This document shows, piece by piece, positions 34,737 through 44,256 of a DNA stretch of 60,335 nucleotides. Under the pieces are notes generated by a model. The model was not told the origin of the DNA. It saw only the letters and a program-made list of their open reading frames with translations, and did not search any database. Position 1 is the stretch's first letter. Each line of letters begins with the position of its first letter. Position numbers and translations under genes: made by a program. The stretch comes from JBBRCX01 sp038204465 (GTDB lineage Bacteria; Planctomycetota; Phycisphaerae; Tepidisphaerales; Tepidisphaeraceae), in NCBI GenBank assembly GCA_038204465.1, contig JBBRCX010000012.1, forward strand, positions 1-60,335. Direction: 5' to 3'.

Positions 34737-35927
34737 TTGGGAAAGCGTATCGCAATTCTCGGCTCGACCGGATCGATCGGCTGCAGCGCACTGCAGGTGA
34801 TCGAGCAGCTTGGTGCGGACTACCGCGTCGCGGCGCTCAGCGCGCACAGCCAGACAGAGAAGCTGATCGAGCAGGTCCGGCGGCATCGTCCCAAAGCGGT
34901 CGGCGTCACGGCCCAACCTCTGGCGGGCAGCGTCGCCGCGCAACTTCGTGAGTTGGGCGCGCAACTGTACGAAGGGCCCGCGGGCATGGCGGAGATGGCT
35001 CGGCGCGAGGACATCGACGTCGTGCTTGCGGCAGTCGTCGGCGCGGCGGGCCTTCCTGCCGTCCTGGCAGCGGTGCAATCCGGCAAAACCCTCGCCCTGG
35101 CCAACAAAGAATCGCTCGTCGTCGCCGGATCGTTGGTGATTCCCGAGGCCCGCCGCCGCGGCGTCGCAGTCCTGCCGGTGGACTCTGAACACTCGGCGAT
35201 TTTTCAGGCGATGCAGTGCGGCCGATCCAGCGAGGTTCGCCGCGTCATTCTCACCGCGAGCGGCGGGCCATTTCGCAGCACGCCTCTCGATCAGATGCGG
35301 CATGCAACCTTGGAGGACGCGCTGAAGCATCCCACCTGGCGGATGGGAACCAAGATCACGATCGACTCCGCCACCATGTTCAACAAGGCGCTGGAAATTA
35401 TTGAAGCGTGCTGGCTGTTTGATCTTCAGCCGGAACAGATCGAAGTCGTAATTCATCCGCAGTCCGTGGTGCACTCGATGGTGGAGTTTGTGGATGGCTC
35501 AGTCATCGCGCAGCTCTCTCCGCCGGACATGAAAACGCCCATCCAGTACGCATTGACCTATCCCGAGCGCGCGGAAGGCATCGGGCCGCGGCTGGATCTA
35601 ACCCGGGCGTTTTCGCTCGACTTTGAGCCGCCCGATCTGGAGCGTTTCCCCTCCCTGCGACTGGCTTTCGACGTGGCGCGGCTTCGCGGAACCGCCGGCG
35701 CGGTGCTGAATGCGGCCAACGAAGAGGCGGTTGCGGCCTTTGCGGCGGGACAGATTCCCTTCGGGGAGATTTCCCGCGTGGTCGAGCTTACAATGGCCCA
35801 GCATCGCCTCGAGTCCGATCCGTGCCTTGACGATCTTCTCGCGGCGGATAGCTGGGCCCGGCGCGCCGTCCGATCCATGGTCGAGCCCAGCGTGTCGGGC
35901 GCGGCGTCAGCCGCATCCGGAAGGTGA
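34737..35927 (+). CDS. dxr: 1-deoxy-D-xylulose 5-phosphate reductoisomerase
   Basis: A 396-residue enzyme of the MEP isoprenoid pathway, converting DXP to MEP with NADPH. It has the NADPH motif ILGSTGSIGCSALQVI, substrate and metal residues in LANKESLVVAGSL and PVDSEHSAIFQAMQ, the flexible loop TASGGPFRSTP and KITIDSATMFNKALEIIEA. The start is a TTG at 34737, the only start-type codon between the in-frame stop at 34728 and the first motif; its ribosome binding site is weak. Its stop overlaps the GTG of the protease gene, a pairing (dxr-rseP) widespread in bacteria. Confidence 0.95.
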   Translation: MGKRIAILGSTGSIGCSALQVIEQLGADYRVAALSAHSQTEKLIEQVRRHRPKAVGVTAQPLAGSVAAQLRELGAQLYEGPAGMAEMARREDIDVVLAAVVGAAGLPAVLAAVQSGKTLALANKESLVVAGSLVIPEARRRGVAVLPVDSEHSAIFQAMQCGRSSEVRRVILTASGGPFRSTPLDQMRHATLEDALKHPTWRMGTKITIDSATMFNKALEIIEACWLFDLQPEQIEVVIHPQSVVHSMVEFVDGSVIAQLSPPDMKTPIQYALTYPERAEGIGPRLDLTRAFSLDFEPPDLERFPSLRLAFDVARLRGTAGAVLNAANEEAVAAFAAGQIPFGEISRVVELTMAQHRLESDPCLDDLLAADSWARRAVRSMVEPSVSGAASAASGR

Positions 35928-38005
35928 GCTTCGGAATACACATGACGGTAGTCAATTACGCCCTCAACATCGCGCTTCTTGCTCTCGGATTCGGCTTCGT
36001 CATTTTCTTCCACGAGTTGGGTCACTTCCTTGCGGCCAAGTGGGTTGGCATCAAGGTAGAGCAGTTCGCCGTCGGGTTCGGCTCGGCCATTCTTTCATGG
36101 CGCAAAGGCCTCGGTTTCACGACGGGCTCGAGCGGCAAGCGCTACGACGCAATGCTATTGGAGGAGCAGTCGCTGGGCCGTGAGCTGGATCCGAAGAGAA
36201 TTGGCGAGACTGAGTACCGGTTGAATTGGATTCCGCTCGGCGGCTACGTGAAGATGCTCGGGCAGGACGACATCCGGCCGAATTCGGAAGTAAGCGATCC
36301 ACGCGCTTACAACAGGCAATCAATCGGCGCGCGCATGCTGGTCGTGTCGGCCGGCGTGATCATGAACATTATTCTGGCGGCCGCCGGGTTCATGCTGCTG
36401 TTTTCTCTTCCGGAAGGCTTCCGCGCTCCCCCGGCGCTGGTTGGCGGGATCGTGCCGGGTTCTCCCGCGCAGAACGTCATCCACTACGTCAACGGGAAGC
36501 CGCAGAAAGCGTCGCTCCAAGCGGGCGACCGGATTCTGTATTACGACCACAAGTGGCAACACGACTTTACCAAGATCAGCCTGAATGCCGCGCTCTCCAA
36601 GGAAGGGGCACAGACCCCGATCCATGTGCGCCATGTCGATGGCACCGAGGAGTCTTTCTTCATCGTGCCGGCCCGCGACGACGGGGAAGGCAAAGGCTTT
36701 CTTTCGCTCGGCATCGAACAGCCCAGGGAGCTTCGCGGGCCCGACGTCGGGGCGACGGGCGGCCTGCAGGAAGGCTGGCAGGAAATGGCGCCGAAGGAGG
36801 CCGGCGCGGTGCTGCCGGGCGAGGTGATCACGGCGGTAAATGGTCATCCGGTGCAGCCGGACGAGCATTACAAGTTTGTCCGCGAGTTACAGGACTCGAA
36901 TGGCAAGGCAGTTCGTCTTTCGGTGAAGCAAGCCGACGGAAGACCGAAGCCCGACCAGTTTGTTCAACCGCACTTTCGCCTTCCATTTGGCAAGAAAGAC
37001 CTGACCATTGCCGGCATGGCGCCTCGGGCGGGCGTTGGCTATGTCGACAAGACCTCTCCCGCCCGCGGGCGGTTGCTGCCGGGCGACATGTTTGTCGAGA
37101 TCCGAGCGGCCGGAGACCCGACGTTCAGCCCGTCGATGGACGAGTTGAAGAAAGTCCTGAACAAGGCGGGCGAGCAGAACCAACCGGTCGAGATCACCGT
37201 GCTGCGGGGCGATCAGCCTGCGGGGCCGTTCAGGATCATCCCCAGCATTAAAGTCGCGCGCGACCAATATGGCCTGAATGTCGGCTTGGAGGTCGATGAC
37301 AAACACGCGATCGTCGCGTCTGTCACCCCAGGCAGTCCCGCGGCAATAGCGAACATTCCCCGCGGCGCCACGCTGACCGCGATCAATGGGAAGCCCATTT
37401 CGGACTGGTTCGAAGTGCGAAATGAATTACTGGCCGCTGCCAGGGCAGCGCCGCTCAAGCCGATAAACATCTCCTTCAAGACCACCACCGGGTCTGGCGC
37501 GGCGCAGCTTGCTCTGTCGGAACAGGAAGTGGATTGGCTTGCGTCGATGCGCTACGACGCCGCCGCCCTGGCGCTGCACGAGCGGATCGAGCCGCGCAAA
37601 GCGAGCAACCCGCTTCAGGCGGCGAGCTGGGGCGTTACCGAGACGCGCGATTTCGTCCTGCAGTTCTACCTGACGCTGCGACGGATGATCGACGGATCGG
37701 TCAGCTATTCCAACATGATGGGCCCGCTGGGAATTTTCAGCGCGGGCACGCAGTTCGCCTTCAAAGGAAAGGACTGGCTGCTCTGGTTCCTCTCGATGAT
37801 CTCGGCCAACCTGGCCGTGGTGAACTTCCTGCCGATCCCGATCGTCGACGGCGGGCTGTTCACCTTCCTGATCCTGGAAAAGATCAAGGGGCGCCCACTC
37901 TCGCCGCGAACGCAGTCGATCGCGCAGGTGGTGGGCCTCGCGCTGCTGTTAGGCGTATTCCTGCTCGTTACTTACCAGGACATCCGACGCATGTCGGGCG
38001 GATAG
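35924..38005 (+). CDS. rseP: RIP metalloprotease, RseP family, with several PDZ domains
   Basis: A 693-residue site-2 intramembrane protease, much longer than the roughly 450 residues usual for RseP. The zinc motif HELGH is at 30-34 in the first span, and the third metal ligand is in NFLPIPIVDGG near residue 635. Between the outer spans lie about four PDZ-like modules (LQAGDRILYYDHKW, VLPGEVITAVNGHPV, LLPGDMFVEI, IPRGATLTAINGKPI). An extra 40-residue stretch rich in charge lies between HELGH and LNWIPLGGYVKM. It probably cleaves a membrane anti-sigma factor. A GTG at 35924 overlaps the dxr stop; an ATG at 35942 is an alternative start. Confidence 0.92.
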   Translation: MSFGIHMTVVNYALNIALLALGFGFVIFFHELGHFLAAKWVGIKVEQFAVGFGSAILSWRKGLGFTTGSSGKRYDAMLLEEQSLGRELDPKRIGETEYRLNWIPLGGYVKMLGQDDIRPNSEVSDPRAYNRQSIGARMLVVSAGVIMNIILAAAGFMLLFSLPEGFRAPPALVGGIVPGSPAQNVIHYVNGKPQKASLQAGDRILYYDHKWQHDFTKISLNAALSKEGAQTPIHVRHVDGTEESFFIVPARDDGEGKGFLSLGIEQPRELRGPDVGATGGLQEGWQEMAPKEAGAVLPGEVITAVNGHPVQPDEHYKFVRELQDSNGKAVRLSVKQADGRPKPDQFVQPHFRLPFGKKDLTIAGMAPRAGVGYVDKTSPARGRLLPGDMFVEIRAAGDPTFSPSMDELKKVLNKAGEQNQPVEITVLRGDQPAGPFRIIPSIKVARDQYGLNVGLEVDDKHAIVASVTPGSPAAIANIPRGATLTAINGKPISDWFEVRNELLAAARAAPLKPINISFKTTTGSGAAQLALSEQEVDWLASMRYDAAALALHERIEPRKASNPLQAASWGVTETRDFVLQFYLTLRRMIDGSVSYSNMMGPLGIFSAGTQFAFKGKDWLLWFLSMISANLAVVNFLPIPIVDGGLFTFLILEKIKGRPLSPRTQSIAQVVGLALLLGVFLLVTYQDIRRMSGG

Positions 38006-38110
38006 GCTGGTTTCACAGCGCGGCTCCCACCCAAGTTCAAGCCCGCGCTTCCTCGCCAGCGCGCGGACCACCGTGAACCCGTGAACCAGCGGCACGGCTT
38101 GCTCTGTCCC

Positions 38111-39205
38111 CTAAATCTCGCTCAGGGCGGCGAAGTCCTCGATGGCCCGCTCCACAACCTCGCGCTGTCGTTGGGTCCAGCACATCGCATCTGCGATCTC
38201 GCCGCCCACGCCGAAGCGTTCCTGGATCGATTGCCGCACTTCGTTGACGCCCTTCCCGCTGGTGGCGACCGTCCGGCAGGTACAAATCTTCGAGACATCC
38301 CAAGCGTGCGGCAGATCGACTTTGTTTGCAACGCGAAGACTGTCGGAATGCGCCTCGATCAGCGGTAACTGTTCCGGCTCCAGCGGGCGTGAAGCATCCA
38401 GAAGCAGTAGCACCAGATCCGCCCGCTTGACCTCGCCGCGGCTCCGATCAATGGCAGTCTTTTCGATATCATCATCCGTTTCGCGCGTGCCCGGGGTGTC
38501 GAGGAGCATCACCGCGAGCCCGTCTATGTTTGCGATTTCGCCGACCCAGTCGCGTGTCGTGCCGGGAAGATCGGCCGTGATCGAGCGTTCCTGGTCGAAG
38601 AGCTGATTGGCCAGCGTGGACTTGCCGACGTTGGGCGCACCCACCACCGCAACGCGCGGCGGGTGAAGCAACCGCTGCAGTCGTTGGTCGTCCAGCAGCT
38701 TGCGGAGCGCGGCTTCGACACTTTTCGCATTGGACCGATGTGCAACCCATCTCTTCAGCTTCTCCCACCGCCGTGGCTGATCGAGCAATGTTCGAAGCGC
38801 CAACTCCGTTCGCGCCAGCGGCAGGTGCGCGTGTAACTCGCGATCCAGAATCGTTTCGCCCTCCACCGCATCGTCGTTTAGCGGCGCATTCGCCTGCTCA
38901 ACCACCTCAAACCCGGCCCTTCGGGCGAGCTCGAGGACGGATCGAACCACCCATGACCCGCCATGAACGTTTAGATCCGCGCCGCTTACACCGGGCAGTT
39001 GCACAACCACCACATCATCCACGACCCGGCCCTCGTCGCTCAGCTCACCATGGATGCATCTGGCGTCGGCTATTGGCCTGGAGAAATGCGCGCTGAGGAA
39101 CTGACGCACGCGGGGCCCGCGGATCCGTATGGTGGCAATGGCCGCCGCGCCTGGCGGTGTCAGCAGGATCGCCACGTTGTTCCGCGCCGGCTGCTCAAGT
39201 TCCAT
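38111..39205 (-). CDS. MnmE-like GTPase, shortened
   Basis: A 364-residue protein with an MnmE-like N-terminus (ILLTPPGAAAIATIRIRGP) and a full TrmE-type G domain: GAPNVGKSTLANQL, LPGTTRDWV, LLDTPGTRETDDDIEKTA, ANKVDLP. It is about 90 residues shorter than MnmE. The folate-domain motif PGEFT...RAFLNGKLDL is missing, and the C-terminus reads CWTQRQREVVERAIEDFAAL, ending without the essential CIGK. It may therefore be a paralog no longer making mnm5U. It overlaps coaX by 11 bases (32 if started at 39226). Confidence 0.8.
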   Translation of the reverse strand: MELEQPARNNVAILLTPPGAAAIATIRIRGPRVRQFLSAHFSRPIADARCIHGELSDEGRVVDDVVVVQLPGVSGADLNVHGGSWVVRSVLELARRAGFEVVEQANAPLNDDAVEGETILDRELHAHLPLARTELALRTLLDQPRRWEKLKRWVAHRSNAKSVEAALRKLLDDQRLQRLLHPPRVAVVGAPNVGKSTLANQLFDQERSITADLPGTTRDWVGEIANIDGLAVMLLDTPGTRETDDDIEKTAIDRSRGEVKRADLVLLLLDASRPLEPEQLPLIEAHSDSLRVANKVDLPHAWDVSKICTCRTVATSGKGVNEVRQSIQERFGVGGEIADAMCWTQRQREVVERAIEDFAALSEI

Positions 39206-39968
39206 GTTTGATGTGATGCTCGGCATAGGCCAGCGCGATGCCGTACAGCGTCAAATCGGGCGCGATGGCATGAACCAGTTCCCATTCCGCGAACAGAGCC
39301 TGCGCGTCCCCCCCGGTTGCGATGAGATCGGGCCAGTTGCCCAGCTCGGTCGCGTAGTTCTCCACCAGTTCCTTCACCATCCCGCGGATGCCGTGGTAGA
39401 CGCCGTGCAGGATTGCCTGCTCGGTCGTCATTCCGAAGGGATGTTCCGGCACCGAAAACTTCACCCGCGGGAGCTTCGCTGTTTTCTCGTGGAGCGAGTC
39501 GAGTTGCGTCGAAAGGCCCGGCGCGATTGCGCCGCCGAGAAAGTTGCCCTCATCATTGCAGCAGTCGACGGTGATCGCCGTTCCCGCATCCACCACGACG
39601 CATGCCTTGCCGATCTGCTCATAAGCCGCCGCGACGTTCAGCACCCGATCGATGCCGGTTTTCTCCGGCTCGTCAGTGAGAACTTTGATAGGAATTTCCA
39701 GGTCCTTGCCGACCCAGACGACTCGCCGTCCGGTTGCGTTCTCGACTGCATCATCCAGCGCGCGGCCGAGCGGCGGATTCACGCCCGCGGCGACGACCGC
39801 CGCGTGCTCGCGCCCGTCGATGCGAGCCCACGCATCCGCAATCACTGGAGTCCACTGCGCAGGATCGGAGTTCGCAACCCGCGTCACCGAGACAACCTCA
39901 CCTTCCACGAAGCACCCGATAGCCGTGCGGGAGTTCCCGACGTTGACGACGACGAGATTGATCTGCAT
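39195..39968 (-). CDS. coaX: type III pantothenate kinase
   Basis: A 257-residue acetate-kinase/Hsp70-fold enzyme phosphorylating pantothenate in CoA synthesis. The family motifs TGIDRVLNVAAAY and VVVDAGTAITVDCC are present, as are GGAIAPGL and LIATGGDAQALF. The first phosphate motif, normally DxGNT, reads NVGNSRT: the aspartate is asparagine and the threonine serine. Activity is therefore probable but not certain. It is followed, with overlap, by the MnmE-like gene. Confidence 0.88.
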   Translation of the reverse strand: MQINLVVVNVGNSRTAIGCFVEGEVVSVTRVANSDPAQWTPVIADAWARIDGREHAAVVAAGVNPPLGRALDDAVENATGRRVVWVGKDLEIPIKVLTDEPEKTGIDRVLNVAAAYEQIGKACVVVDAGTAITVDCCNDEGNFLGGAIAPGLSTQLDSLHEKTAKLPRVKFSVPEHPFGMTTEQAILHGVYHGIRGMVKELVENYATELGNWPDLIATGGDAQALFAEWELVHAIAPDLTLYGIALAYAEHHIKHGT

Positions 39969-40038
39969 CTAATCCACTATAGCCGGACCAAATCGCGTTC
40001 GCAGGGCGGGAAGGGAGTGGCCAGGCGCTGCGAAGCAA

Positions 40039-40122
40039 TGGCCTCTATCGGAGTCGAACCGATACGCCCTTGCGGGCAATGGATTTTGAATCCATCGCGT
40101 CTGCCAGTTCCGCCAAGAGGCC
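40039..40122 (-). tRNA. tRNA-Leu, anticodon CAA
   Basis: Read on the minus strand, acceptor stem GGCCTCT pairs with AGAGGCC, followed by discriminator A. The D arm is TGGCGGAACTGGCAGACGC. Anticodon stem ATGGA/TCCAT carries loop TTCAAAA (anticodon CAA). There is a long variable arm (TTGCCCGCAAGGGCG) and T arm ATCGGTTCGACTCCGAT. CCA is not encoded. Promoter not clearly seen. Confidence 0.97.
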
Positions 40123-40445
40123 AGGTTGCATTTTCACTTCCACCAGTATGCTTTCGCCAGTATATAGGCCCGAATCCGCAATTCGCTGCGCTGCTCGAAT
40201 CCGGACTTCACAGATCGCGCCCTGTTGTCCAACCAACTTGTCGTCCGTGGTGACGTTCGCACCGCCCGTGCCGTTCGCGAGTTGCCTCTCAGGATACGAG
40301 AGGTCCTGCAGTGCGGCAATCCGAGCGCCGAGCCATTTGCGGCCGAGGCTTCGAGCAGCATGTCATCAGCCCATCTGAGATTCTGGGTAAGCTTCGGAAG
40401 GCGATTGTGACGGTTAGAGGGCGTCGTCAGGCCCGCACGCGTTTC
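40123..40445. other. intergenic, no feature recognised
   Basis: About 320 bases between the tRNA-Leu(CAA) gene and the end of the TPR/OGT gene. It should contain the tRNA promoter on the minus strand (a TATACT lies near 40160), but no matched -35 was found. The short frames on both strands look non-coding. No repeat shared with other parts of the window was found. Confidence 0.35.
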
Positions 40446-42338
40446 CTACTCGCTTTTGCCAGACGCTCGTGACGCGCACCAGTGCCGCCACATCTGGCGA
40501 TAAGCGGCCTCAAAACTTTGCGTGAACCCTTTCGGGTCCATGAGCGGTGAGCGCCGCATCCGTTCACGCAGGCTGCCGCGCAGCTCCGCGAGAGCCGTGC
40601 GGCCGGTTGCTAGTTCGGTGGCGATGCGCACGAACTCATCAGGACCGTGGGCGATGAATTCGCAGAGTCCCGCGTTGGTCAATAAACTCACGCCCACGCG
40701 CGAGACATGGGTGTTGCCGGCGAGCGTGACGACCGGCACGCCCATCCACAACGCTTCGCAGGTGGTCGTGGTGCCATGATAGGGGAACGTGTCCAAAGAG
40801 AGATCAATGCGGTTGTATGTTGCCAGGTGCGCCCGCTGGGTGGGGGAGCGGCCGGCGAATTCGAGCCGGTCCCCTTCGATGCCTGCAGCGGCGAACATCT
40901 CGCGAATGTACCGGACAATCCCGGCGTTCGCGTAATGGTCGTACTTCAGAAGGAGGATCGCTCCGGGCAGCGACCGCAGAACCCTGGACCAGAGTGCGAC
41001 CACATCGCTGCTGATCTTTGCCGGGATGCTGAAGGAACCGAATGTGACTACATCTTTTTGACTCGCCGGCAGAGGATTGATTCCCGGCGCGTCCGCCGGC
41101 GGTTGATAACACCAAGCGCTCGCGAACGGCCGCACCAGCTTTTCAGTGTGGTATTGCTCCGATGTCCCTAAAGGGTCGGCATAGTTATCGGTGATGCGAT
41201 AGTCGATTGTCCGAAGACCGGTTGTATCTGCATAACCGAGGTAGGTTACCTGGATTGGGGCGGGCTTCTGGGCGAAGACGAGGAGGCGGTTGGAGCCGGT
41301 ATGGCCTGAGAGATCAACGAGGATATCGATTCCGTCGGCGCGGACCAGTTCAGTTACACCGCGGTCATCGTAACCCCAGATGTTGTGCCAGCGCTCAACA
41401 TAGCTCCGAAGCCGATGCGTCATGTCGTCCGTTTGGTCATTGTCCGAGTAGCAGGTGATTTCAAACTGGGAAGAGTCGTGCATCCGCAGAAGCGGCTCGA
41501 TAAAGAATCCAACCGACTGGCTCCTGAAATCGGGTGAGACGTAGCCAATGCGCAACCGGCGATCTGGAACCGGCTCATTGGCGTGCGCGGACACGGGCAC
41601 CAGAGGAGCATGGGTCTGCGCCCAACGCCGGTGCTCCTCAAAAATCTCCGCCGCTCCCGACTGCGTCACATAGTGAAGGCCCAAAAGGAAGTTGCTGTGA
41701 GCCCATGGTTGCAGGCTGCCGAATCTCATCGCATCGCGAAAGACCTTGATCGACTCGCTGACGCGACCTTGGCTTAACAGCAGGACGGCCACGCTTGCAC
41801 GATAGCTGGGATTGCGCGGATCCAGTTCCACCGCCCTCGCATACGCGCTTGAGGCTTCTTCGTAGCGCTTCAGGCTGGCAAGGCTATTGCCGAGCGCCCT
41901 GAAGACGGCTGCCTGATCGTTCCTCAAGCGAATCGCACGTTCGAAGGCCTGCACCGCCTCCTCGTATCGGTCGGATTGATGAAGCGCGTTGCCGAGGTTG
42001 GCCAGAATGGGAAACTGGTCAGGCACGATCGACAGGGACCTCCTGAAGACCGTCGCTGCCTCATCAGTGCTGCCGCTGCGCGCAAGGCTTACCCCGAGGT
42101 TGTTCAGCAGGTATGCCTTGTTGGGTTGAAGCTCAGTCGCGCGACGCTGCGCCGCGATAGCGTCCTCGTAACGTCCGAGTGCTTGAAGACAGTTTCCCAA
42201 CTCGTTGAGATAATCTGCTTCGCCCGGTGCGAGCGCAACGAGACTTTGGTAGACAGGAAGGGCCTCAACCAGCCGGCCCGCGGAGCGAAGCGAATTTGCG
42301 CGGGCGAGTAGCGCCTTCGGATCGTGAGGTAGGTTCAC
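40446..42338 (-). CDS. TPR protein with O-GlcNAc-transferase-like (GT41) catalytic domain
   Basis: A 630-residue cytoplasmic protein. Residues 5-230 are about six TPR repeats (LNELGNCLQALGRYEDAIAA, LLNNLGVSLARSGSTDEAAT, ILANLGNALHQSDRYEEAVQ). The rest is an SPY/OGT-type GT-B domain: LRIGYVSPDFRSQSVGFFIE, DILVDLSGHTGSNRL, VTYLGYADTTGLRTIDYRI, ITFGSF-like VVTFGSFSIPAKIS and TFPYHGTTTTCEALWMGVPV. Such enzymes move a sugar, often GlcNAc, to proteins; bacterial targets are mostly unknown. The gene is free-standing. Confidence 0.9.
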   Translation of the reverse strand: MNLPHDPKALLARANSLRSAGRLVEALPVYQSLVALAPGEADYLNELGNCLQALGRYEDAIAAQRRATELQPNKAYLLNNLGVSLARSGSTDEAATVFRRSLSIVPDQFPILANLGNALHQSDRYEEAVQAFERAIRLRNDQAAVFRALGNSLASLKRYEEASSAYARAVELDPRNPSYRASVAVLLLSQGRVSESIKVFRDAMRFGSLQPWAHSNFLLGLHYVTQSGAAEIFEEHRRWAQTHAPLVPVSAHANEPVPDRRLRIGYVSPDFRSQSVGFFIEPLLRMHDSSQFEITCYSDNDQTDDMTHRLRSYVERWHNIWGYDDRGVTELVRADGIDILVDLSGHTGSNRLLVFAQKPAPIQVTYLGYADTTGLRTIDYRITDNYADPLGTSEQYHTEKLVRPFASAWCYQPPADAPGINPLPASQKDVVTFGSFSIPAKISSDVVALWSRVLRSLPGAILLLKYDHYANAGIVRYIREMFAAAGIEGDRLEFAGRSPTQRAHLATYNRIDLSLDTFPYHGTTTTCEALWMGVPVVTLAGNTHVSRVGVSLLTNAGLCEFIAHGPDEFVRIATELATGRTALAELRGSLRERMRRSPLMDPKGFTQSFEAAYRQMWRHWCASRASGKSE

Positions 42339-42395
42339 TGCTGCGCGATATTACAAGATGTCGCAGCGCATAGCATTGTTGGTTGGAGGTCGCGT

Positions 42396-44051
42396 TCAGC
42401 ATTGTCCGCGTCGCGATACGGCGTGCCGCAGTGGGGGACGCACACGCCCGTGGTAGGGGTCGTCGGTTTCGATCTGACAGTGATAGATTTCGCACAAACG
42501 GACCATGGCGGCCTCGGCGACGGGGCTTGCCAATCCATCGCCGGCAAAACGCTCGCGGTCGAGCATCGCCCGCAGCCGTAGAATTTCCCACCTCCAACCC
42601 TGCCTGGCCCAGCCGGGCAGACGCTCATCCACCGCTTCCGCCAGTCTGGACGAGCGGCGCACCGCGTCGAGGTCCACGGGTTGCTTTGTATACGTGCGGC
42701 TGGCGGTGACCTCCAGATCATCAATGATCGCGAGCACGTCCTGGGTGACCGTCGGCGAGAATTCATACGCGATGTACTCGCGCAGCGTATCTCGAGCAGT
42801 GACGTTGGGATCCCAGTAGAACTGGCTGACGATGGCCTTGCTCATGTCTTCGTAGATCCCCTCGCTGTAAGGGAAGCCGCCTCTCACAATATGTTTGACC
42901 TGGTCCCACAAGCGCTGGAGCCGGGCCGGGAGGCAGAGCGCGCCCGATCCACCCCAGGGGAAGTTGCCCCACATGCTGATTTCGGGAAAGTTGATCAGGG
43001 GCAGGTTGCCGGGCACACCGACGTCGAGTGGATAGCGCGGATAATCCTCATGTGCATCCGCCATGATGTAGTCGGCCCACGTGCCGTCCCAGGCCAGAGC
43101 GTCCGCCAGTGCCTGCCATTCGCCCTGGGGCGGCGTATCGAAAGTCCACGTCGAGACGACGATTTTAACGTTGGGAAGAATTGCTCGCGCGACGTCGACG
43201 ATGTCGCGCGACATCCGTATGAACCCGTTGGCGCCCCAGGGGTGGCAGCGCTCGCATCCGCAACCGCCTTCGTCGTAGGGACCGAGGCCGACGTAGTCAA
43301 TGCCGATGTCCTTGAATCTCTCCAGCAGTTCGGCGGCCGTTTTGAGAATCAGTTCCCTGCCCGCCGGAATGCTTGGACAAACGGTGGGTCCCAGGTTGCC
43401 GTGGCGCTCCAGGGGATCCGGCACCGGCGCCGCCCGCAGCTCGGGCGGCGGCGATGAGAAGAGAACATTTCCGGAGTTCGTTGTGGTGGCAAGACCGATG
43501 CTTTTCGCCGCGCGCAGAAGTTTGCGGGCCTGATTCAAGCCGGCCTCCGACTCCGGATCGTCCCACCCCGTGAGTTGCATCATCGGGTAGACCGCCATCA
43601 GCGTGTTGATGCCCCACAATGCAAGGTCTTCGATGTAGCGAACAAGTTCTTCCTCGCTGGCCGTCTGATACCAGTTGTGGAAGTGGCTGGCGAAGTACAT
43701 TCCGCGGAGTGAACCCTGGGGCACCGAGGCGCCCCGCCATGACGAAGGTTGGAACTCCGGTTCGTAGCGGCTGGTTCGAAGGAACTTTCCGACGCCGTAG
43801 AGCAATCCACGCGGCGATCCGCCGGTTACGCGGACGGCGGAACCGGGCTTCTCAATGCGAAAGGCTTCGGCGGGCAGATCGTCAGCGATTGCCAACACGA
43901 TCTGCGGGGCGCGCGATCCCTCAACGAGCCTCGCCGAACAACGCCGCTCGACGCGGTCCTTGAGGATTGCGAAGACTCGTGCAACCAACGGATCAGCGGA
44001 TCGCTGAACCTCAACCACCACTTCGTGTGTTCCCATGTGTGCGGGAATCAT
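42396..44051 (-). CDS. glycoside-hydrolase-like protein (hexosaminidase/glucuronidase-type)
   Basis: A protein of about 551 residues. An N-terminal domain (VVVEVQRSADPL, IVLAIADDLPAEAFRI, VRVTGGSPRGLLYGVGKFLR) resembles the small domain in front of GH20, GH67 and GH115 catalytic barrels. A TIM-barrel part starts RGMYFASHFHNWYQ and contains DYVGLGPYDEGGCGCERC and HEDYPRYPLDVGVPGNLPL. No signal peptide is clear at either proposed start (44051 or 44036). The frame continues in phase to 44405, through a 130-bp second copy of its own sequence, so the real 5' end is uncertain. Substrate unknown. Confidence 0.7.
   Translation of the reverse strand: MIPAHMGTHEVVVEVQRSADPLVARVFAILKDRVERRCSARLVEGSRAPQIVLAIADDLPAEAFRIEKPGSAVRVTGGSPRGLLYGVGKFLRTSRYEPEFQPSSWRGASVPQGSLRGMYFASHFHNWYQTASEEELVRYIEDLALWGINTLMAVYPMMQLTGWDDPESEAGLNQARKLLRAAKSIGLATTTNSGNVLFSSPPPELRAAPVPDPLERHGNLGPTVCPSIPAGRELILKTAAELLERFKDIGIDYVGLGPYDEGGCGCERCHPWGANGFIRMSRDIVDVARAILPNVKIVVSTWTFDTPPQGEWQALADALAWDGTWADYIMADAHEDYPRYPLDVGVPGNLPLINFPEISMWGNFPWGGSGALCLPARLQRLWDQVKHIVRGGFPYSEGIYEDMSKAIVSQFYWDPNVTARDTLREYIAYEFSPTVTQDVLAIIDDLEVTASRTYTKQPVDLDAVRRSSRLAEAVDERLPGWARQGWRWEILRLRAMLDRERFAGDGLASPVAEAAMVRLCEIYHCQIETDDPYHGRVRPPLRHAVSRRGQC
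43702..43831 (-). repeat. 130-bp duplicated segment, internal copy
   Basis: This segment encodes the part of the glycoside-hydrolase-like protein from VTGGSPRGLLYG to GASVPQGSLRG. It matches 44257-44386 without gaps, with about eight differences, and the two are 555 bp (185 codons) apart in the same phase. Confidence 0.9.
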
Positions 44052-44256
44052 ACTCCCGGGAGCGTTAGGTATGTAGCTTGCGGGAAGCAATCTGGCATCG
44101 AACTGCACGTCTTGGCGCTTCACCGGCGCGCCGTGCAGGAAGGTCTGCAAATAGTTGGAGATGAACAGCTCTACCGCGCGGACGGTATGGCGCGCACGAA
44201 GTGCTGCGCGGCGACAGCACAGAGCAACTCCGTCGCCTCGACCGGCGCTGGGGATG

